Of a DNA stretch of 64,000 nucleotides, positions 35,896 through 48,056 are shown piece after piece. The stretch comes from Sipunculus nudus (lineage: Eukaryota > Annelida > Sipuncula > Golfingiida > Sipunculidae). The notes below the pieces were generated by a model that did no database searches, was not told the origin of the DNA, and was given only the letters and a program-made list of their open reading frames with translations. Within the stretch, counting starts at the first letter, position 1; each line of letters begins with the position of its first letter. The position numbers and the translations under genes were made by a program. The DNA lies in contig CM049312.1 of assembly GCA_026874595.1 (NCBI GenBank), positions 79,089,429-79,153,428 of the forward strand, read 5' to 3'.

Positions 35896-37091
35896 GTAAG
35901 CTAATGTTGAAGGTGATCATATAAGAAGCATTTCAGTATATCTGATGCTAAGAGATATTTCTAAATAACACATACAAACACATGAACACACACACAATGA
36001 GCCTTTCTTTACTTATCTATACATAGTAAAACCTCTATTACAGGGACCTCTACAGCTAGTGTCCGTAATAGGGAGTACCTACTGTAATTGTATTTGAAAT
36101 CTGAAACTTAGTTATTATGAGATCAGATCTTCAGTGGAATTTTTTATGTTTAGTCATAGGGAAAGGCATTGCATGCCAGTTCCAGATGCAAAAGAATTGG
36201 TTCAAATTTGTATTGAATGTTTTATAGGCCGTTCGTGCCTTGGGGTGACTTTTTTGGAGTTTATGTATTAAGTATTTGGCTTGGCTTGATGCCTGTAGCG
36301 TTAGATGCCTCAGGAGATACAGATAAAATTTATTTTACCAGTACATTTATTTTACCACCTAGAGAAAATGGTAATATTCAGTTTATACACTGGAACCATA
36401 AAATATTATATTTGTTGTGTATAACCTATTGTGAATTACTGAGTCTCAGTGAGATTAAATCAGTTACAATTAAAGGGGCTCTTTGTGTATAGCATATATA
36501 CAAAGGATGTTGAGATTTTTATGCTAATAATTATCAATGATCAGGGGCAGTGACTGCCTCTAATAACGTGCACTTGTATTTCTATTAGAAATGTGTACCA
36601 TCGCCATCATTGATGTGCCACCATTGACATGCACATTGTGTGGCAATGTGTGGTAGGCTAACACTTTCTAAAGCTGACCAATTAATAAATAATTGTACAC
36701 ATATATTTGCTTGCTTTTTTTCCTTTGCCTCTTGTAAGTACATCAGCAGGCCCTTGCCTGAGGTGGTGAGGTGTATTGTAGAGGAGGATGAGGTGGTGTG
36801 GGAGGTGGAGTGTGGGACATGGTGTTGTGTTTGCAGAGTGTGCATGGCAGCATGAAACAATACCAGGGCACCCTCATGCTCTTTATTTCCTATATTTTCA
36901 TATAAAAAATTGTCTCCCTGTAAATTACAATAATATACAGCATTCAGACCATAATCTACATTTCCCCATGTTACTCTCTGCACAATCGTGTTTCTACTGA
37001 ATAATCATCGTTCAATAAACCTATTATACATTAAAACAAGCACCTGCTTTGTAGATCTGCCCACGTAGGTGGTGGCATCCAGTAATACAGG
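35896..37091. other. unassigned intergenic DNA
   Basis: Holds a small hairpin MITE at 36022-36087. Open frames of 70-132 codons at 36217-37000 overlap on both strands and show no domain. Confidence 0.45.
36022..36087. mobile_element. short pogo-like hairpin MITE
   Basis: ATAGTAAAACCTCTATTACA on the left and ACAGTAGGTACTCCCTATTA read inward from the right form an imperfect hairpin of about 65 bp. The CTATTACRGR core pairs with its complement. The ends resemble the CAGTRGAACC ends of the element at 17664-17844. Confidence 0.45.
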
Positions 37092-37797
37092 TGATACAAT
37101 GTGGGGTTGGGGATGTCCCCACACTGTATCACAAGCAGTAGCTGATGCGCGTGGCTGACAATGTTCCAAGACCAATTTGATGATAGAAGCCTTTATTCAC
37201 AGGACAGAGTCTGGGCCAGTCTTTGCTGAGGCCCTGCAGTGCCCAGCTAGACATGGTCCCTCTCTCTCTGACTCTCAGCGCGCACTACAGATAGTTTTGT
37301 TACAGAGCTTTCACGTGACACATGAGACGTACATATCCATATTTCTGCATTTCGTCATAAAAGCTAAACCTTATTGGATGACTCAAAGTAGGTCACAATT
37401 ACATCAGAGTTATAAGTGTTCATCTACCTTTCGTGAGATCTGATTGGACAAAAGTTCTGTGGAAAATCCCAAGTCTGACCTGACATGCATACAGTTATAG
37501 ACTGACCTACAATGCTATTTCCAAACTCTATAAACATAATCTGCCTGCCTCATCATAGAAACCAATTTAGAGCTAATTTGTGAGAGTACAATAAGGCTCT
37601 ACAAACATACTGAATTACCATTAGATACTTGGTTGTCTGATGAACATTAATAATTCTTTGGCTCTGTCTGAATATCAGAACAGACTGTAACCAAGATTGA
37701 TTTTCATTTGCCTCTAAAGTAAATTTTAGATGAAATATTGAAATATTCCTTTAAATATATGTCAAGTCACATATACACCCTTTCTCACTCCATAACA
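37092..37797 (-). repeat. LTR copy (3' LTR in element orientation)
   Basis: 706 bp, identical to 40553-41258 by eye except at two positions (G/C at 37103 and C/T within GCTGATGCGCGTGG). The near identity implies a recent insertion. It includes a hairpin TGTGGGG..CCCCACA near its plus-strand left end. The shared 88-codon open frame on the plus strand is in the LTR and not a gene. Confidence 0.9.
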
Positions 37798-40552
37798 TAT
37801 CCCTCTGGTATTCAGAATGAGGCTCCGGCCTCATCGGCTAAGTCAGAGTAAAATTAGTTATTGCAAGAAATATAACTGGGATACAGATGACAGAAATACA
37901 AAATGTGATGGATATATGTCTGTAAGTATTACATCACTGAGATGAATAGATTACACATATCAATATAGCCGGGGAATACATTAACATGTCACATGTCCAG
38001 ATGTAACAGTGTAAGGAATGAGGTAGTGCCTGTGTTAAATTTTTAGAAATACAACAACAATGCCTAAGCTATCCTAAATAAGCTGAGAAACAGCATATAT
38101 AAATATATAGCTACACATATATTCTAAAGACAGAATTTTTTTTTTTTTTTGTGAATTGACAATCCTAAACAATATGGAGAAGATAAAATGCTGATGTATA
38201 AGGAATCAGGAACAACATCGCAACCATGATGACATTATTTGACATCTGAATATAAGCATTAAACTTTAGATTAAATAAGTATGGCAGTATCTAAATAGAA
38301 TCAATAAATAAATATCTTAATAGATATGATTATAGCATCATACACAGATTATACAAGTACTGTGCATACTGAATAAGCAATGGAATAAGTCAAAGTATGT
38401 GAACCATTTGAACATACAGTAAGTGATGTTACATAAAGATGTTCTGTCGAACAGCAATATGCATTACCAATTATAACAAGTGAATAAGCAATGCCTGTAG
38501 CTAAACATATAATTCCTATGGGAAAAGTGATCATGAATTCCTAATCTGACAAAGTATATATACTCTGTGCCTACTAAGAGTTTAACATATACATAGGTAC
38601 ATGACAATATACTCTGTGTGTTGATCAATACCAATGATTTAAAATACATCTTGGCTTTCATACTTGCCATTGGGACAAATTGACTTGTGAATAATGGAAG
38701 GTCGATTTGCTAATTATCCTTTAGCATAACACAACTGGTGTACCGTACCAGCGGATAAGTACATGACAGAATGAGGTCATTCCTAACGATAGAGGAATGT
38801 TGTACATATATTCCCATTTATTACCCATTTTCTGTGCAGGAGCAAGGCGAAATATGTGTGAAAATGTGATGATAATGAAAATAAATCCCTGACAGTTGCA
38901 TGTATCAATCTAGACCATATGGATTTTGATGGTAATTTTATTGTGAGCTAATTATGTGTAAGATCAAACATACATCTGTAGAGTGATGATTTAAAATAAA
39001 TGAAAAATGTTAATGTTTGAAATCCTTGTCACTCCACATCTTGGTTAATGGGTTATCAGTATCATGAATGCAGTGACCAGAATGCATTTGCTCATGAAAA
39101 ATGTCTGTCATAGTACGCGTAAATGTGAATTCCTATGAGAAGAATTCCTGTGCTAACCTACATATCTTGCCTGGCATGTCCAGCTATTAAGGAGGTTAAC
39201 CATATCAAAACCTTGTTTGAGGCAATAATGTGACCACAGGTCAGTGCATTATTGACTTTTGGAGTCATCACACTCCCCAGTTTGTCCAATTCCCTGTATT
39301 TTGGGGGGCTTCTTGTGAACCCATGTTTGAGGACCAAACTGTGACAACTGAAAATAAGCATCGCATTGTGCATTGGTTACACAATGTGCTACCATTCCAT
39401 TAAAGTTATAGCCAGGAGAGCATTTCGATACCTCTGATTTGGTATGGACCAACACATGAGAAAATCTCAATATAAATGAATGCTAACATGCTGATGGTTT
39501 TGCATATTGCTCTACTCTAGGAATTATTGAATTTAAATCAATATAGTCATTTGTGACATTGCATATTAACGTTTGAGATTGACATAACTGCATCAAATCT
39601 AACATTGACAGTTCTACATCTTTTGCTGTGGTCTTGTAAACGTATTCCTAACCATATCAATAAGATAGACACACTATAAATTATATCATATTACAACTAT
39701 GACACAGCAAGAAGAGAAAGTTACAGAACATAACATATATATATATATATATTTTGTATTACAACATATACATGCAAAATATTCTGCAATGCCCCAAATT
39801 TTACATTGGGTATTTAAAATTCAGAGTCTCTGGTTTTGTTTTTCATTACCTCAGGAAATCTTGTCTTCTTAGGGTCTTCTGTGGTCTTCTCTGCTGACTT
39901 GGCCCCTTTTTTTCTTTCTGGAGTCATGGTATGGAAGGTGATGCAGAAGATAGCAGTAGAACGGCAAATCTGCTTCTAGTAGTTGCAGGAACATAGCGAG
40001 GAACTTGTTGTGAGATAAAACACAGTGCACGTGGTATGGCCAGTAGTATTGTTGACATAGGCCTGAAGCTGGCTTGTCCCGATATTGATTTTTTTTGGTG
40101 TGGCTGGTCCGAAACAATGATGATCTTAGGTTGAGATTTCACAGCACTTTTTTGAGCGAAAAAAGTCATTTTAGCAACTTTAAGTCACGGTTAAAGCAAT
40201 ATGCTGATTACAGTGTCCTTTTGGTTAAAAGATACAGAGAGAGTCTTTGATCTTCTCAAGCAGAGCACTGAGAAAACTGCAGCCAAGTTAAAGTTTGAAG
40301 AGAGAGTTCTTAGCAAATGTGATACCTTAAGCAGCAGAGATGACATTCTTGATGTTAGGCTGTGATCCGGTACCTGGGTTGAAGTTCCAATGCATGGGTT
40401 GGTAGACCAGTCAGTGGCATCTGTGGCTGCAAGAGGGGGATCTTCTGTCTTCACTCCAGCTGGCAGCATTGTCGGTTTTTCTGGTGCTGATGTGCTGGAA
40501 GTGAATCCCGGTTCATCCACCAAAATGATACAGGACCCGGTCTCCACCAAAA
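37798..40552 (-). other. internal region of LTR retroelement
   Basis: No pol domain is recognised. On the minus strand, directly after the primer-binding region, an open frame of 130 codons (40191-40583) and two of about 82 (39869-40169) occupy the position of gag but show no zinc knuckle or other motif. A lysine-rich minus-strand segment starting MTPERKKGAKSAEKTTEDPK lies at about 39926. The remaining 2 kb is AT-rich without coding. The frames may be decayed gag or meaningless. Confidence 0.5.
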
Positions 40553-40570
40553 TGATACAATGTCGGGTTG
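40505..40570 (-). other. duplicated LTR-end/primer-binding-site motif
   Basis: On the minus strand the block TGTATCATTTTGGTGGA followed by ACCGGG occurs twice in tandem, first with GACCGGGTCC and then with TGAACCGGGATT. The first copy is the LTR terminus plus PBS. The second repeats both within the next 30 nt. TGG followed by a GC-rich stretch fits pairing with the CCA end of a tRNA; which tRNA is not determined. Confidence 0.6.
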
Positions 40571-41258
40571 GGGATGTCCCCACACTGTATCACAAGCAGT
40601 AGCTGATGTGCGTGGCTGACAATGTTCCAAGACCAATTTGATGATAGAAGCCTTTATTCACAGGACAGAGTCTGGGCCAGTCTTTGCTGAGGCCCTGCAG
40701 TGCCCAGCTAGACATGGTCCCTCTCTCTCTGACTCTCAGCGCGCACTACAGATAGTTTTGTTACAGAGCTTTCACGTGACACATGAGACGTACATATCCA
40801 TATTTCTGCATTTCGTCATAAAAGCTAAACCTTATTGGATGACTCAAAGTAGGTCACAATTACATCAGAGTTATAAGTGTTCATCTACCTTTCGTGAGAT
40901 CTGATTGGACAAAAGTTCTGTGGAAAATCCCAAGTCTGACCTGACATGCATACAGTTATAGACTGACCTACAATGCTATTTCCAAACTCTATAAACATAA
41001 TCTGCCTGCCTCATCATAGAAACCAATTTAGAGCTAATTTGTGAGAGTACAATAAGGCTCTACAAACATACTGAATTACCATTAGATACTTGGTTGTCTG
41101 ATGAACATTAATAATTCTTTGGCTCTGTCTGAATATCAGAACAGACTGTAACCAAGATTGATTTTCATTTGCCTCTAAAGTAAATTTTAGATGAAATATT
41201 GAAATATTCCTTTAAATATATGTCAAGTCACATATACACCCTTTCTCACTCCATAACA
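40553..41258 (-). repeat. LTR copy (5' LTR in element orientation)
   Basis: 706-bp partner of 37092-37797. The AATAAA (plus TTTATT at 40653-40658) lies about 100 bp from the PBS-proximal end, consistent with an R-U5 boundary there in minus orientation. Confidence 0.9.
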
Positions 41259-43919
41259 CGGGTACAATCATCCTAATTGATCAGACTGCTTGAAGAATGG
41301 ATGGACCATGTAAACCACAATACTGCTTAAAAGGTCCTATGATTTTCCTCAATTTTATCTGGACATTCCTATATTTTTGTCGTAAGTCCTGTAAAATTTC
41401 TGTATTTCTTCAGAAGCTTTGTGGGAGCCCTGCAAATGGCATTAGTAAAGCAATGCTTTTCCAAAGATACATTCCATCCATGAGTGGCTTTTCTTCAATT
41501 TTCAGCAGATTTTGTTGCCTATTTTCAGCAAATTTTGTTGCCTCTTTGTGAATACCCACCACCATCTTATTCAGATGGCGCAACTCACATTTACATTGCT
41601 GGATTTAGTTTTTTTTATTTTGGCTTTTTCAGCCTTCTTTCATGATGCCCAACGCTGAAATATAGCCAAGATTTGACTTTTAGCAGGAAAAACTTTAAAC
41701 GAGACCTAGGTGTGTCATCACCACCGAATAACCTGATTTTTATGCAAAATAGGTAAAAAGTTGACCCAAACTCCTAAAATGTTGTAAACATATTGCAATT
41801 GGTGACCATGCAGGACTGAAAATACAGCACAATGGACTAGCATTAAGTATTTTCTATAGATCTTTAAATGTTATTTTAAATGTTGCATATCTAAACTATA
41901 GAAAGTACTCAGTGACCACATGTATACCTCTGCCAGAATCCTGATCAATCTTTTTTGTGTGCTACACAAGGATGTGGAGTATATAAATGTAAGCTGAGAA
42001 CTATGTATTAATCAGGGTATATCCGTTGCAACAGAGGTCAGCTCGGCTGGCCAGAACACAGGTTGTTCTTGTTACTAATGAATGGATCTGGCAACTGCTC
42101 GGGATAAACTAACTGCTTGGTCTCACAATTGTAAACAATCATTTGAACAAATACATGGCCTGGTGATCCAGGTCAGACCACACAACAAAAATTTATTCTT
42201 GTTCAGACTCTGGGAACAAAAAGATATGGTGTGAGCGGGCGATTTTATTTCTTTATGGTCGAGACAATACGTGAAATTTTGCCAGATTGCTTAGAAAATA
42301 CAAATAAGTTGCATCAGTTCTTGAAATGGTGTATATGATCAAAACACACAAATTAAGTACATTTTCAATACCTTTAAGAATTCCTTAAGGAAACTGTAAA
42401 ATTGCACAATTTTTAAACATTACCAATTACCTGCATACATAGTCTTCATGTGTAAAAAAGACCCATAAAAATGGGATCGGCGAATCCGGGGAACAATAAT
42501 TTTTGCCTGGCCTTCCCTACAAAATATAATATGGATTGTAACAACAACAAAAAAATCCAGACAAAATATAAAATGGCTAAATGAATGATAGTTTCTTATG
42601 CGGACGCATGGTGGCGCTGCATCACAGACACAAGAATGTGCAATTCTACCGATAATCGGAATTAATCGGTTGTTTAGATGCATGAACTCTCGGACCATAT
42701 ATTGACCGGTACATGTACTTATGTACATATATAAGCCTACATTCAGGCTAATAATGTCATTTTTCTACAGCCTATATGCATGTCTATATAGTAACTTAGA
42801 AATAAATTAAGGTCTTTTTAGTACACGCAGACTTTTCTCTAGTTTGCCTGCATAATGTGTATAAATGCACATATTTCCTCATCACATGCAAAACTTTGCA
42901 ATCGAATACACCACTGTAAGATCGGTCATCGGATTATTTGCATCAATCCGACTGATCATCGATTATAATCAATCATCGCTCTATCACTTTATAGAGCCGG
43001 CTTAACATTTAATGATTTTTGCGATACATGTTGCTTAACCTGTATGAATATTAAATAAGACACTTTTCCCCGACAAAATAAAGTTACATCCAGAACGTTA
43101 CCATTAACCAATATAGAGGTATAATACAAGCACAATTACAGTTCAGTCATCGCTTCAAAAACTTTAGATGAGCGATAACCTCTAAATCAAAGAGTGTACT
43201 TGTTTTCTAATTTAATATAATGTGTAATTTTATGGTCATGATGGTTTTGTCTCAAAGTTGTCGTATTGAAATACATTTAATCAATAATGTATTTAAACAA
43301 AAGATGCATTCAATATCAGAAACTATACTGACATACCAAGTCTGGACTATTTTAAGGGAAATTTGGTCAGAACACTAGATCCACAAGTTATAGTGTTGAA
43401 AAGTGTGGACAGGTGGCGCCACTAGTATGTGGACAGGCTCTGTGAGCAACTTGGGCAGACAAAATATCCCACTGACATTGATTGAAGAACTCTATAATAT
43501 ATAGTAATATGTGGAGTTAATTATAGTAAAGGGATAAAAGACTTTACAAGGCCCTACAGCTTTTCTATTATTAATAAATCTACGATGTATTCGAAAGGAG
43601 TGCCATTATTCCGCCATTATCGAAAGCATTTGTATATTTAATAAATGACTTACCGCTTAAAATGTTTTTTTTTTAGGAAAACGACAGTGAAGTTCGTATA
43701 TTATTTTTAAAAAATGATTAAATATTTGTGGAACGTTACACTAATCACAGTTTCTATATATACCATTCGCAATTCACAAAATTATTAAGATATAAGACTT
43801 GAACCTCGGAACTTAGACATATACTATTCTTGTAATTCCGATACTCTGTTCTTGCATTGTATAAACGCAGTTCTTACATATTGAAGATTGGGGGAATTCA
43901 GCCTTGGGAAGTAAAATTC

Positions 43920-43984
<65 letters not shown>

Positions 43985-44458
43985 TAATTTAAATACTGAC
44001 TTTAATTTTTTTTCGGTTAAGCATATTTATCCTAAAAATTCGCAGTTAGGCCAAACTTGGAGTGTGCATTGATATATAATTCATCTTAGATCGGCCTCAG
44101 GCCAATTAGTCTGCCGGCACGCGCGCTTATTTACTCACCGAGTTATGTGCCCGGATAGGAAGTTATGGTTGCGACGCACGTGGTCGTACTCATTAATTAA
44201 CGACGCATACTCGGCAATCAGTGTGCGGGGAATTTCAATCAGGGTAAAGTGTGTCGTGTGTGTACCTGTGGGATTACTGTTCTTAATAATTTGTCTTTAA
44301 AGCCAGCAGCAGAATTTATGTGATATTTGGTTTACGCTGCCTCCATATTAATGAATACGTTAGAAATAAAAGCCTGTGTGTGATTGGATAAGCATGTTCT
44401 GACTTATTTTTTATAAAAGGTTGAAGGGATAATCTTTGGTTAATAAACCTCAGATATC
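41259..44458. other. unassigned intergenic DNA
   Basis: Contains a (TA)n run at 43924-43980. A lone GACAGGTGGCGCCACTAG near 43409 shares its core with the 280-bp repeat at 12.8-14.1 kb. The minus-strand frame at 42420-42728 (102 codons) shows no domain. Confidence 0.45.
43924..43980. repeat. (TA)n microsatellite
   Basis: About 28 uninterrupted TA units. Confidence 0.95.
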
Positions 44459-44484
44459 GGATAAGATAAGATAAGATAAGATGA
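44459..44484 (-). repeat. (TTATC)n 3' tail of the non-LTR element
   Basis: About five ATAAG units on the plus strand, read as CTTAT on the minus strand, directly follow AAATAAAACTCAT. Short microsatellite 3' tails are typical of CR1/L2-like elements and mark the insertion end. Confidence 0.8.
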
Positions 44485-46262
44485 GTTTTATTTGAAGTCG
44501 GTTTTCTATGGTCGACGAATAAAACATAAAATCACAGAGCTTTTGTCACCGACTACACACATCAGACATGTTATGATAACTAATACATAGTCAAGATACA
44601 AGATAATAACTATGGTGTTTACACATTTCACTGTAGTGTCAGTTCATCATTCGTGTGCATAACATGGTGCATGATACTGATGTTAAAATAACAGTAAATC
44701 ATAAAATGATCAAAAGATGGCGATCCAGTTAAAATAGTATATTGGAATAATAAAACCACTAGGGTGTGATAAAGATTAAAAATGATAATGACAATACTTT
44801 ATACATAATCTTTTTCAATGTATTGAGTTCTGGCCTTGAGTAATTCAGGCGGAGAGTTCCACTCTTTCACACCTTGATGTTGAAGAGTCATGTTCCTCCA
44901 TATATTTTTGTGTTTTTTTGCTGTAGTAGAAGTTTGTTTTCACTATTTCTTTAATTATAATGTCTATTTGTTTTGCACTGTAATTCATTTAGATATATGT
45001 ATACACTGGGCCTAGACCATGAAGTATTTTAAATATATACTGTAATGAACACTGTTCTTCCCCTGGCTGTTTCTAGCGAAGGTAAATTTGATTTTAAGAG
45101 GAGGTTATCATGTGTACTTTTGTTGTTTTTAAAGACATATCTTAAGCCTCGCTCATGCATTTTTCTATTAATTTTGTATTTTTCATATAAGTAAAGTGTC
45201 ATACAGTACAACAATACATCAAGTGGCTCAGTATATAACATCTAAGTAATGTAAGACAACAGTCAGAGTCTATGTTGTTTCTCACTCTATTAAGAGCATA
45301 CAGTGCTTTTGCACCTTTTTTGATGATGTTGGATATATGTTCTGTGAAACTTAGTTTTTCTATCAATTTATACCCCCAGAAGGGTAACAGATTGTGAAGG
45401 TTTTATAACAAAATTATCTAAACATTTGTTTTTCTGTTCTGGGTTTTTCCCAAAAAAAATAAGTTGAAATTATTCTGGGTTTGCCTGCATGTTGTTTTGA
45501 TTAAACCATTGAATAGCTAATTTTGTTTCATTAGTGAGATATTTTAAAAGTTAATGCTCAATGTTTGCAATGACATAAAGTGTGTAGTCATCAGCATAGT
45601 TACCTATTTTACCTCTGCTGAAGACATACACAAAATCATTTATAAAGAAGTTGAAGAGTGTCGGGCCAATAATCGAGCCCTGCATGTGCATGGAGTACCT
45701 TTGACCATATTGCTCCACTTGCTACGACTACCCCCAACTTTTACTCTGTTTCCTATTTCTTATATAATTAGTTATAAGCAGAAGAGCTTTATCTGACATA
45801 CCCTATATGCTTTCAATTTTGCCACCAGTAAGTCGAATGGTAAACAATCAAAAGCTTTACTTAGGTCCATTAGAACTGCTCCTACTTCTGTTTTTATTCT
45901 AATGCTTCCTTCCAAATTTCAGTAAGATATAATAGGACACTGTCAGTACAATATCCTTTTCTGTATGCAAATACATCCGGACTGACTACACAGTTAAAAA
46001 ATTCCTGCATCTGTTCATTTATAATCTTTTCAAAAACTTTAGAGAAACACTTGGCTATATATAGACTCACAGGCCTATAATTCTTCTTTATCATATGGTC
46101 TGGGTTTTTTTTTTTGTAAACAGGAACTACGACAGCACATTTAAGACTATCCGGAAATTTTCCCGTTTCTAAAGCTGTATTAACAATACTACATATTTGG
46201 GGGCAACTGGATCTGCACTAAGTTTCAGAATTGTTGCTGGAATTTTAACGTAACCAGTGGCC
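44459..46262 (-). pseudogene. decayed non-LTR retrotransposon reverse transcriptase
   Basis: Read on the minus strand in shifting frames, the order of RT blocks is intact: GYVKIPATILKLSADPVA (near 46250), FPDSLKCAVVVPVYKKK, NYRPVSL and CFSKVFEKIINEQM, AYRKGYCTDSVLLYLTEIW, VGAVLMDLSKAFDCLPFDLL, GPTLFNFFINDFVY, the catalytic YADD (near 45590), the C-terminal HERGLRYVFKNNKSTHDNLL (45.1-45.2 kb) and EWNSPPELLK (near 44860). Several frameshifts and stops break the frame, and no endonuclease domain remains, so it is 5'-truncated and dead. The 3' end is a (CTTAT)n tail. The blocks fit Jockey/CR1-type non-LTR elements. Confidence 0.88.
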
Positions 46263-46585
46263 GGGAAAAATATTGTATGAAGAGTGATAAATACAAAAGG
46301 ACTGGCCCGCAAGCATATATATAAACATATTTCATTTTTGATTTAAATTTTATTTACAACAATATAGTTTATTCCTTTGTTACGGAAAACACACCATTTG
46401 AATATTTATTTCCATATTCAATAAGAAAAAATAGTCTATTCCATTTTTGCAGAAACCACAAGTGATCAATTCTGCATCAGGATTAATTGCATCTTGGGAC
46501 GTGACAAACTACCAGTATCCCTCTTCATCAATGCGCATAATTTCATACACCGACATATATGGCTGCCGTAATTGTACACACCGCT
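46263..46585. other. unassigned spacer
   Basis: AT-rich DNA between the truncated non-LTR element and the MITE. No feature was recognised. Confidence 0.45.
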
Positions 46586-47055
46586 TTAAAGGGGCCAAAT
46601 CACATATATGACCTTTATAAACTAAAGGTACCGGTAAACCCTGGGGGCTTTTATTAAAAAAATAGCCCAAAAAATGGATATCACCACAAACAGGCTGCTT
46701 GTTTTGATTATATATCAACGTGTTATATAATATGGGGGGGGGGGAATATTCAAAACAAATTCATCAAGGGCATCTGGCAGCAAGTCAGATAAGCCAGAGC
46801 TTTGCAAATGGCGTTTTGCAACAAGTGTCCTTTCTACTTTGGCATATATGCAACCTACCACCTTAGGTTACTTGTTTACCCCGTTTGTCAACATTTACAA
46901 ACATGTTGTTGATAAAAAAGTTCATACGTCATTCACAAAGGCCTAAAAGTGACTACCCACATCCAAAATGACCCTTAGTTCATTAATATATACAAAGAGG
47001 AAGCCAGAAATCAAAAAAATTCTTTTTCAAGAGGTAGGTGAATGGGCAGCTTTAA
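46586..47055. mobile_element. TTAA-flanked MITE, copy 2
   Basis: The 470-bp partner of 11645-12061. Its ends read TTAA-AGGGGCCAAATCAC and GTGAATGGGCAGCT-TTAA. The interior shares long blocks with copy 1 in the same orientation and differs by indels, including a poly(G) run near 46734 and about 50 bp of extra sequence around ATACGTCATTCACAAAGGCC. No transposase is present. Confidence 0.75.
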
Positions 47056-47756
47056 CATGAGTTATTCGTGACGACCCAATTAACCCCCGGCTTCTCTGTT
47101 GTCCTCTCTAATTCTCTCTGTTCTTTTTTATATTGGATTTTTTTTCACACAGAAAGACAATCAGAATATTTCTATAAGAGAAACAGCAGCCCTTCTATGT
47201 CTCTCTCACTGAGATTTAATTTCCTCGACATACGCAGGACCTACATCCGAAATATTTTACAGTTTAAACATGTTACAACTAGCATGTATTTATATATATT
47301 TATAAGTAAATTAAATGATCACGATTACGTTTGTGTCAAATCAACATTTCTGTTCAGCACCAGGCCCGCTTGTTAATCACGTACGGTAATTTTGTTTGTG
47401 TTACGTCATCAGTGTTGACAGGCGCCAGTCAGCACTATTTTGCAATCAGGTAAACCCCCAGCGTGTTAACATGTGCTATCTGTTTCGCTCAGGGCAGGGG
47501 GATTTCCAGATGTTTATAAATTAGCATATGTCAGTTTCGAGGCCCGAAATGAACAATCCATTTGAAATGCTGATAGTTTTAAGTGCATTTTATTTCTGAA
47601 TTCATTTGGGACAATGGGGAGATTGACCTAACCCGCATTGATATTATGGATAAAAAATCAGAAAATACGATGAGGAATATTACCTTTCATAATTTGTTGA
47701 GAACACACCGGTCAATTAAGTGAGTGTATTTGGTATTGTGTCGATTTCCTTTCGGT
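47056..47756. other. TRAF4-like upstream region
   Basis: No exon was recognised. The 102-codon frame at 47068-47376 has no domain. The sequence becomes less AT-rich toward 47.7 kb, as expected near a promoter. Confidence 0.4.
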
Positions 47757-47913
47757 CCACACTGTGACATCAGCAGCGGCACGTGATCACAACAAGGCAC
47801 ATTGCCCGAGACAAGCACCTGCCAGACGTCGGCAACTGTTCACGCCGTACACACGCTCACTACAGAGCTGCTCGCGTAGTAGGGGTTTAATAGTGAACCC
47901 ACACACAAGCAAA
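47757..47913 (+). promoter_or_regulatory. probable 5' UTR / proximal promoter of TRAF4-like gene
   Basis: A GC-richer stretch directly upstream of the start codon. TGACATCA (47765-47772, one base from a CRE) and the E-box CACGTG (47780-47785) are visible. No TATA box stands out. The transcription start cannot be placed from sequence alone. Confidence 0.4.
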
Positions 47914-48056
47914 ATGCCAGGATATAACTACCAATTTGTGGATAAAGTGAAGAAGAAATTCGTATGCTACTTGTGTCGTCTGCCAATGCGGGACCCTGTC
48001 CAGATTACGACGTGCAGGCACAGATTTTGCGACACTTGTTTGCAGGAGTTTCTCAG
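47914..48056 (+). CDS. TRAF4: TRAF4-like first coding exon (RING finger N-half)
   Basis: TRAF4 is a cytoplasmic/junctional adaptor with an N-terminal RING, several TRAF-type zinc fingers and a C-terminal MATH domain. This exon starts at ATG 47914 (context CAAAATGCC) and ends in phase 2 at CTCAG|GTAAGT. It encodes MPGYNYQFVDKVKKKFVCYL and then CRLPMRDPVQITTCRHRFCD and TCLQEFL. Zinc ligands visible are Cys18, Cys21, Cys34, His36, Cys39 and Cys42. The remaining RING cysteines must lie in the next exon. MPG(F/Y)xYxF and MR(E/D)PVQ..TC.HRFCDTCLQEFL are TRAF4-specific compared with other TRAFs. No further exon was found before 64000, so the first intron exceeds 15.9 kb. Confidence 0.88.

Larger units (their letters stand above)
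37092..41258 (-). mobile_element. LTR retroelement lacking pol (LARD/TRIM-like), minus orientation
   Basis: Two 706-bp direct repeats, 3461 bp apart, enclose 2755 bp. Orientation is minus. The LTR starts TGTTATGG and ends TTGTATCA (TG..CA). Next to the 40553 end is a primer-binding-site-like TTTTGGTGGAGACCGGGT. Next to the other LTR is a short purine tract AGAGGGA. AATAAA lies inside each LTR (plus 37192-37197 and 40653-40658). The flanking 4-mers CAGG and CGGG differ by one base, so a target duplication is only suggested. No protease, reverse transcriptase or integrase is visible, so the element must have been mobilised in trans. Confidence 0.8.

Noticed and set aside
36585-36983. 132-codon minus-strand open frame with a His/Thr/Ser-rich stretch
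   Set aside because: Low-complexity composition, overlapped by equally long plus-strand frames, no domain.
37177-37443. 88-codon open frame found identically at 37177 and 40638
   Set aside because: It lies in the two LTR copies, antisense to the inferred element orientation, with no domain.
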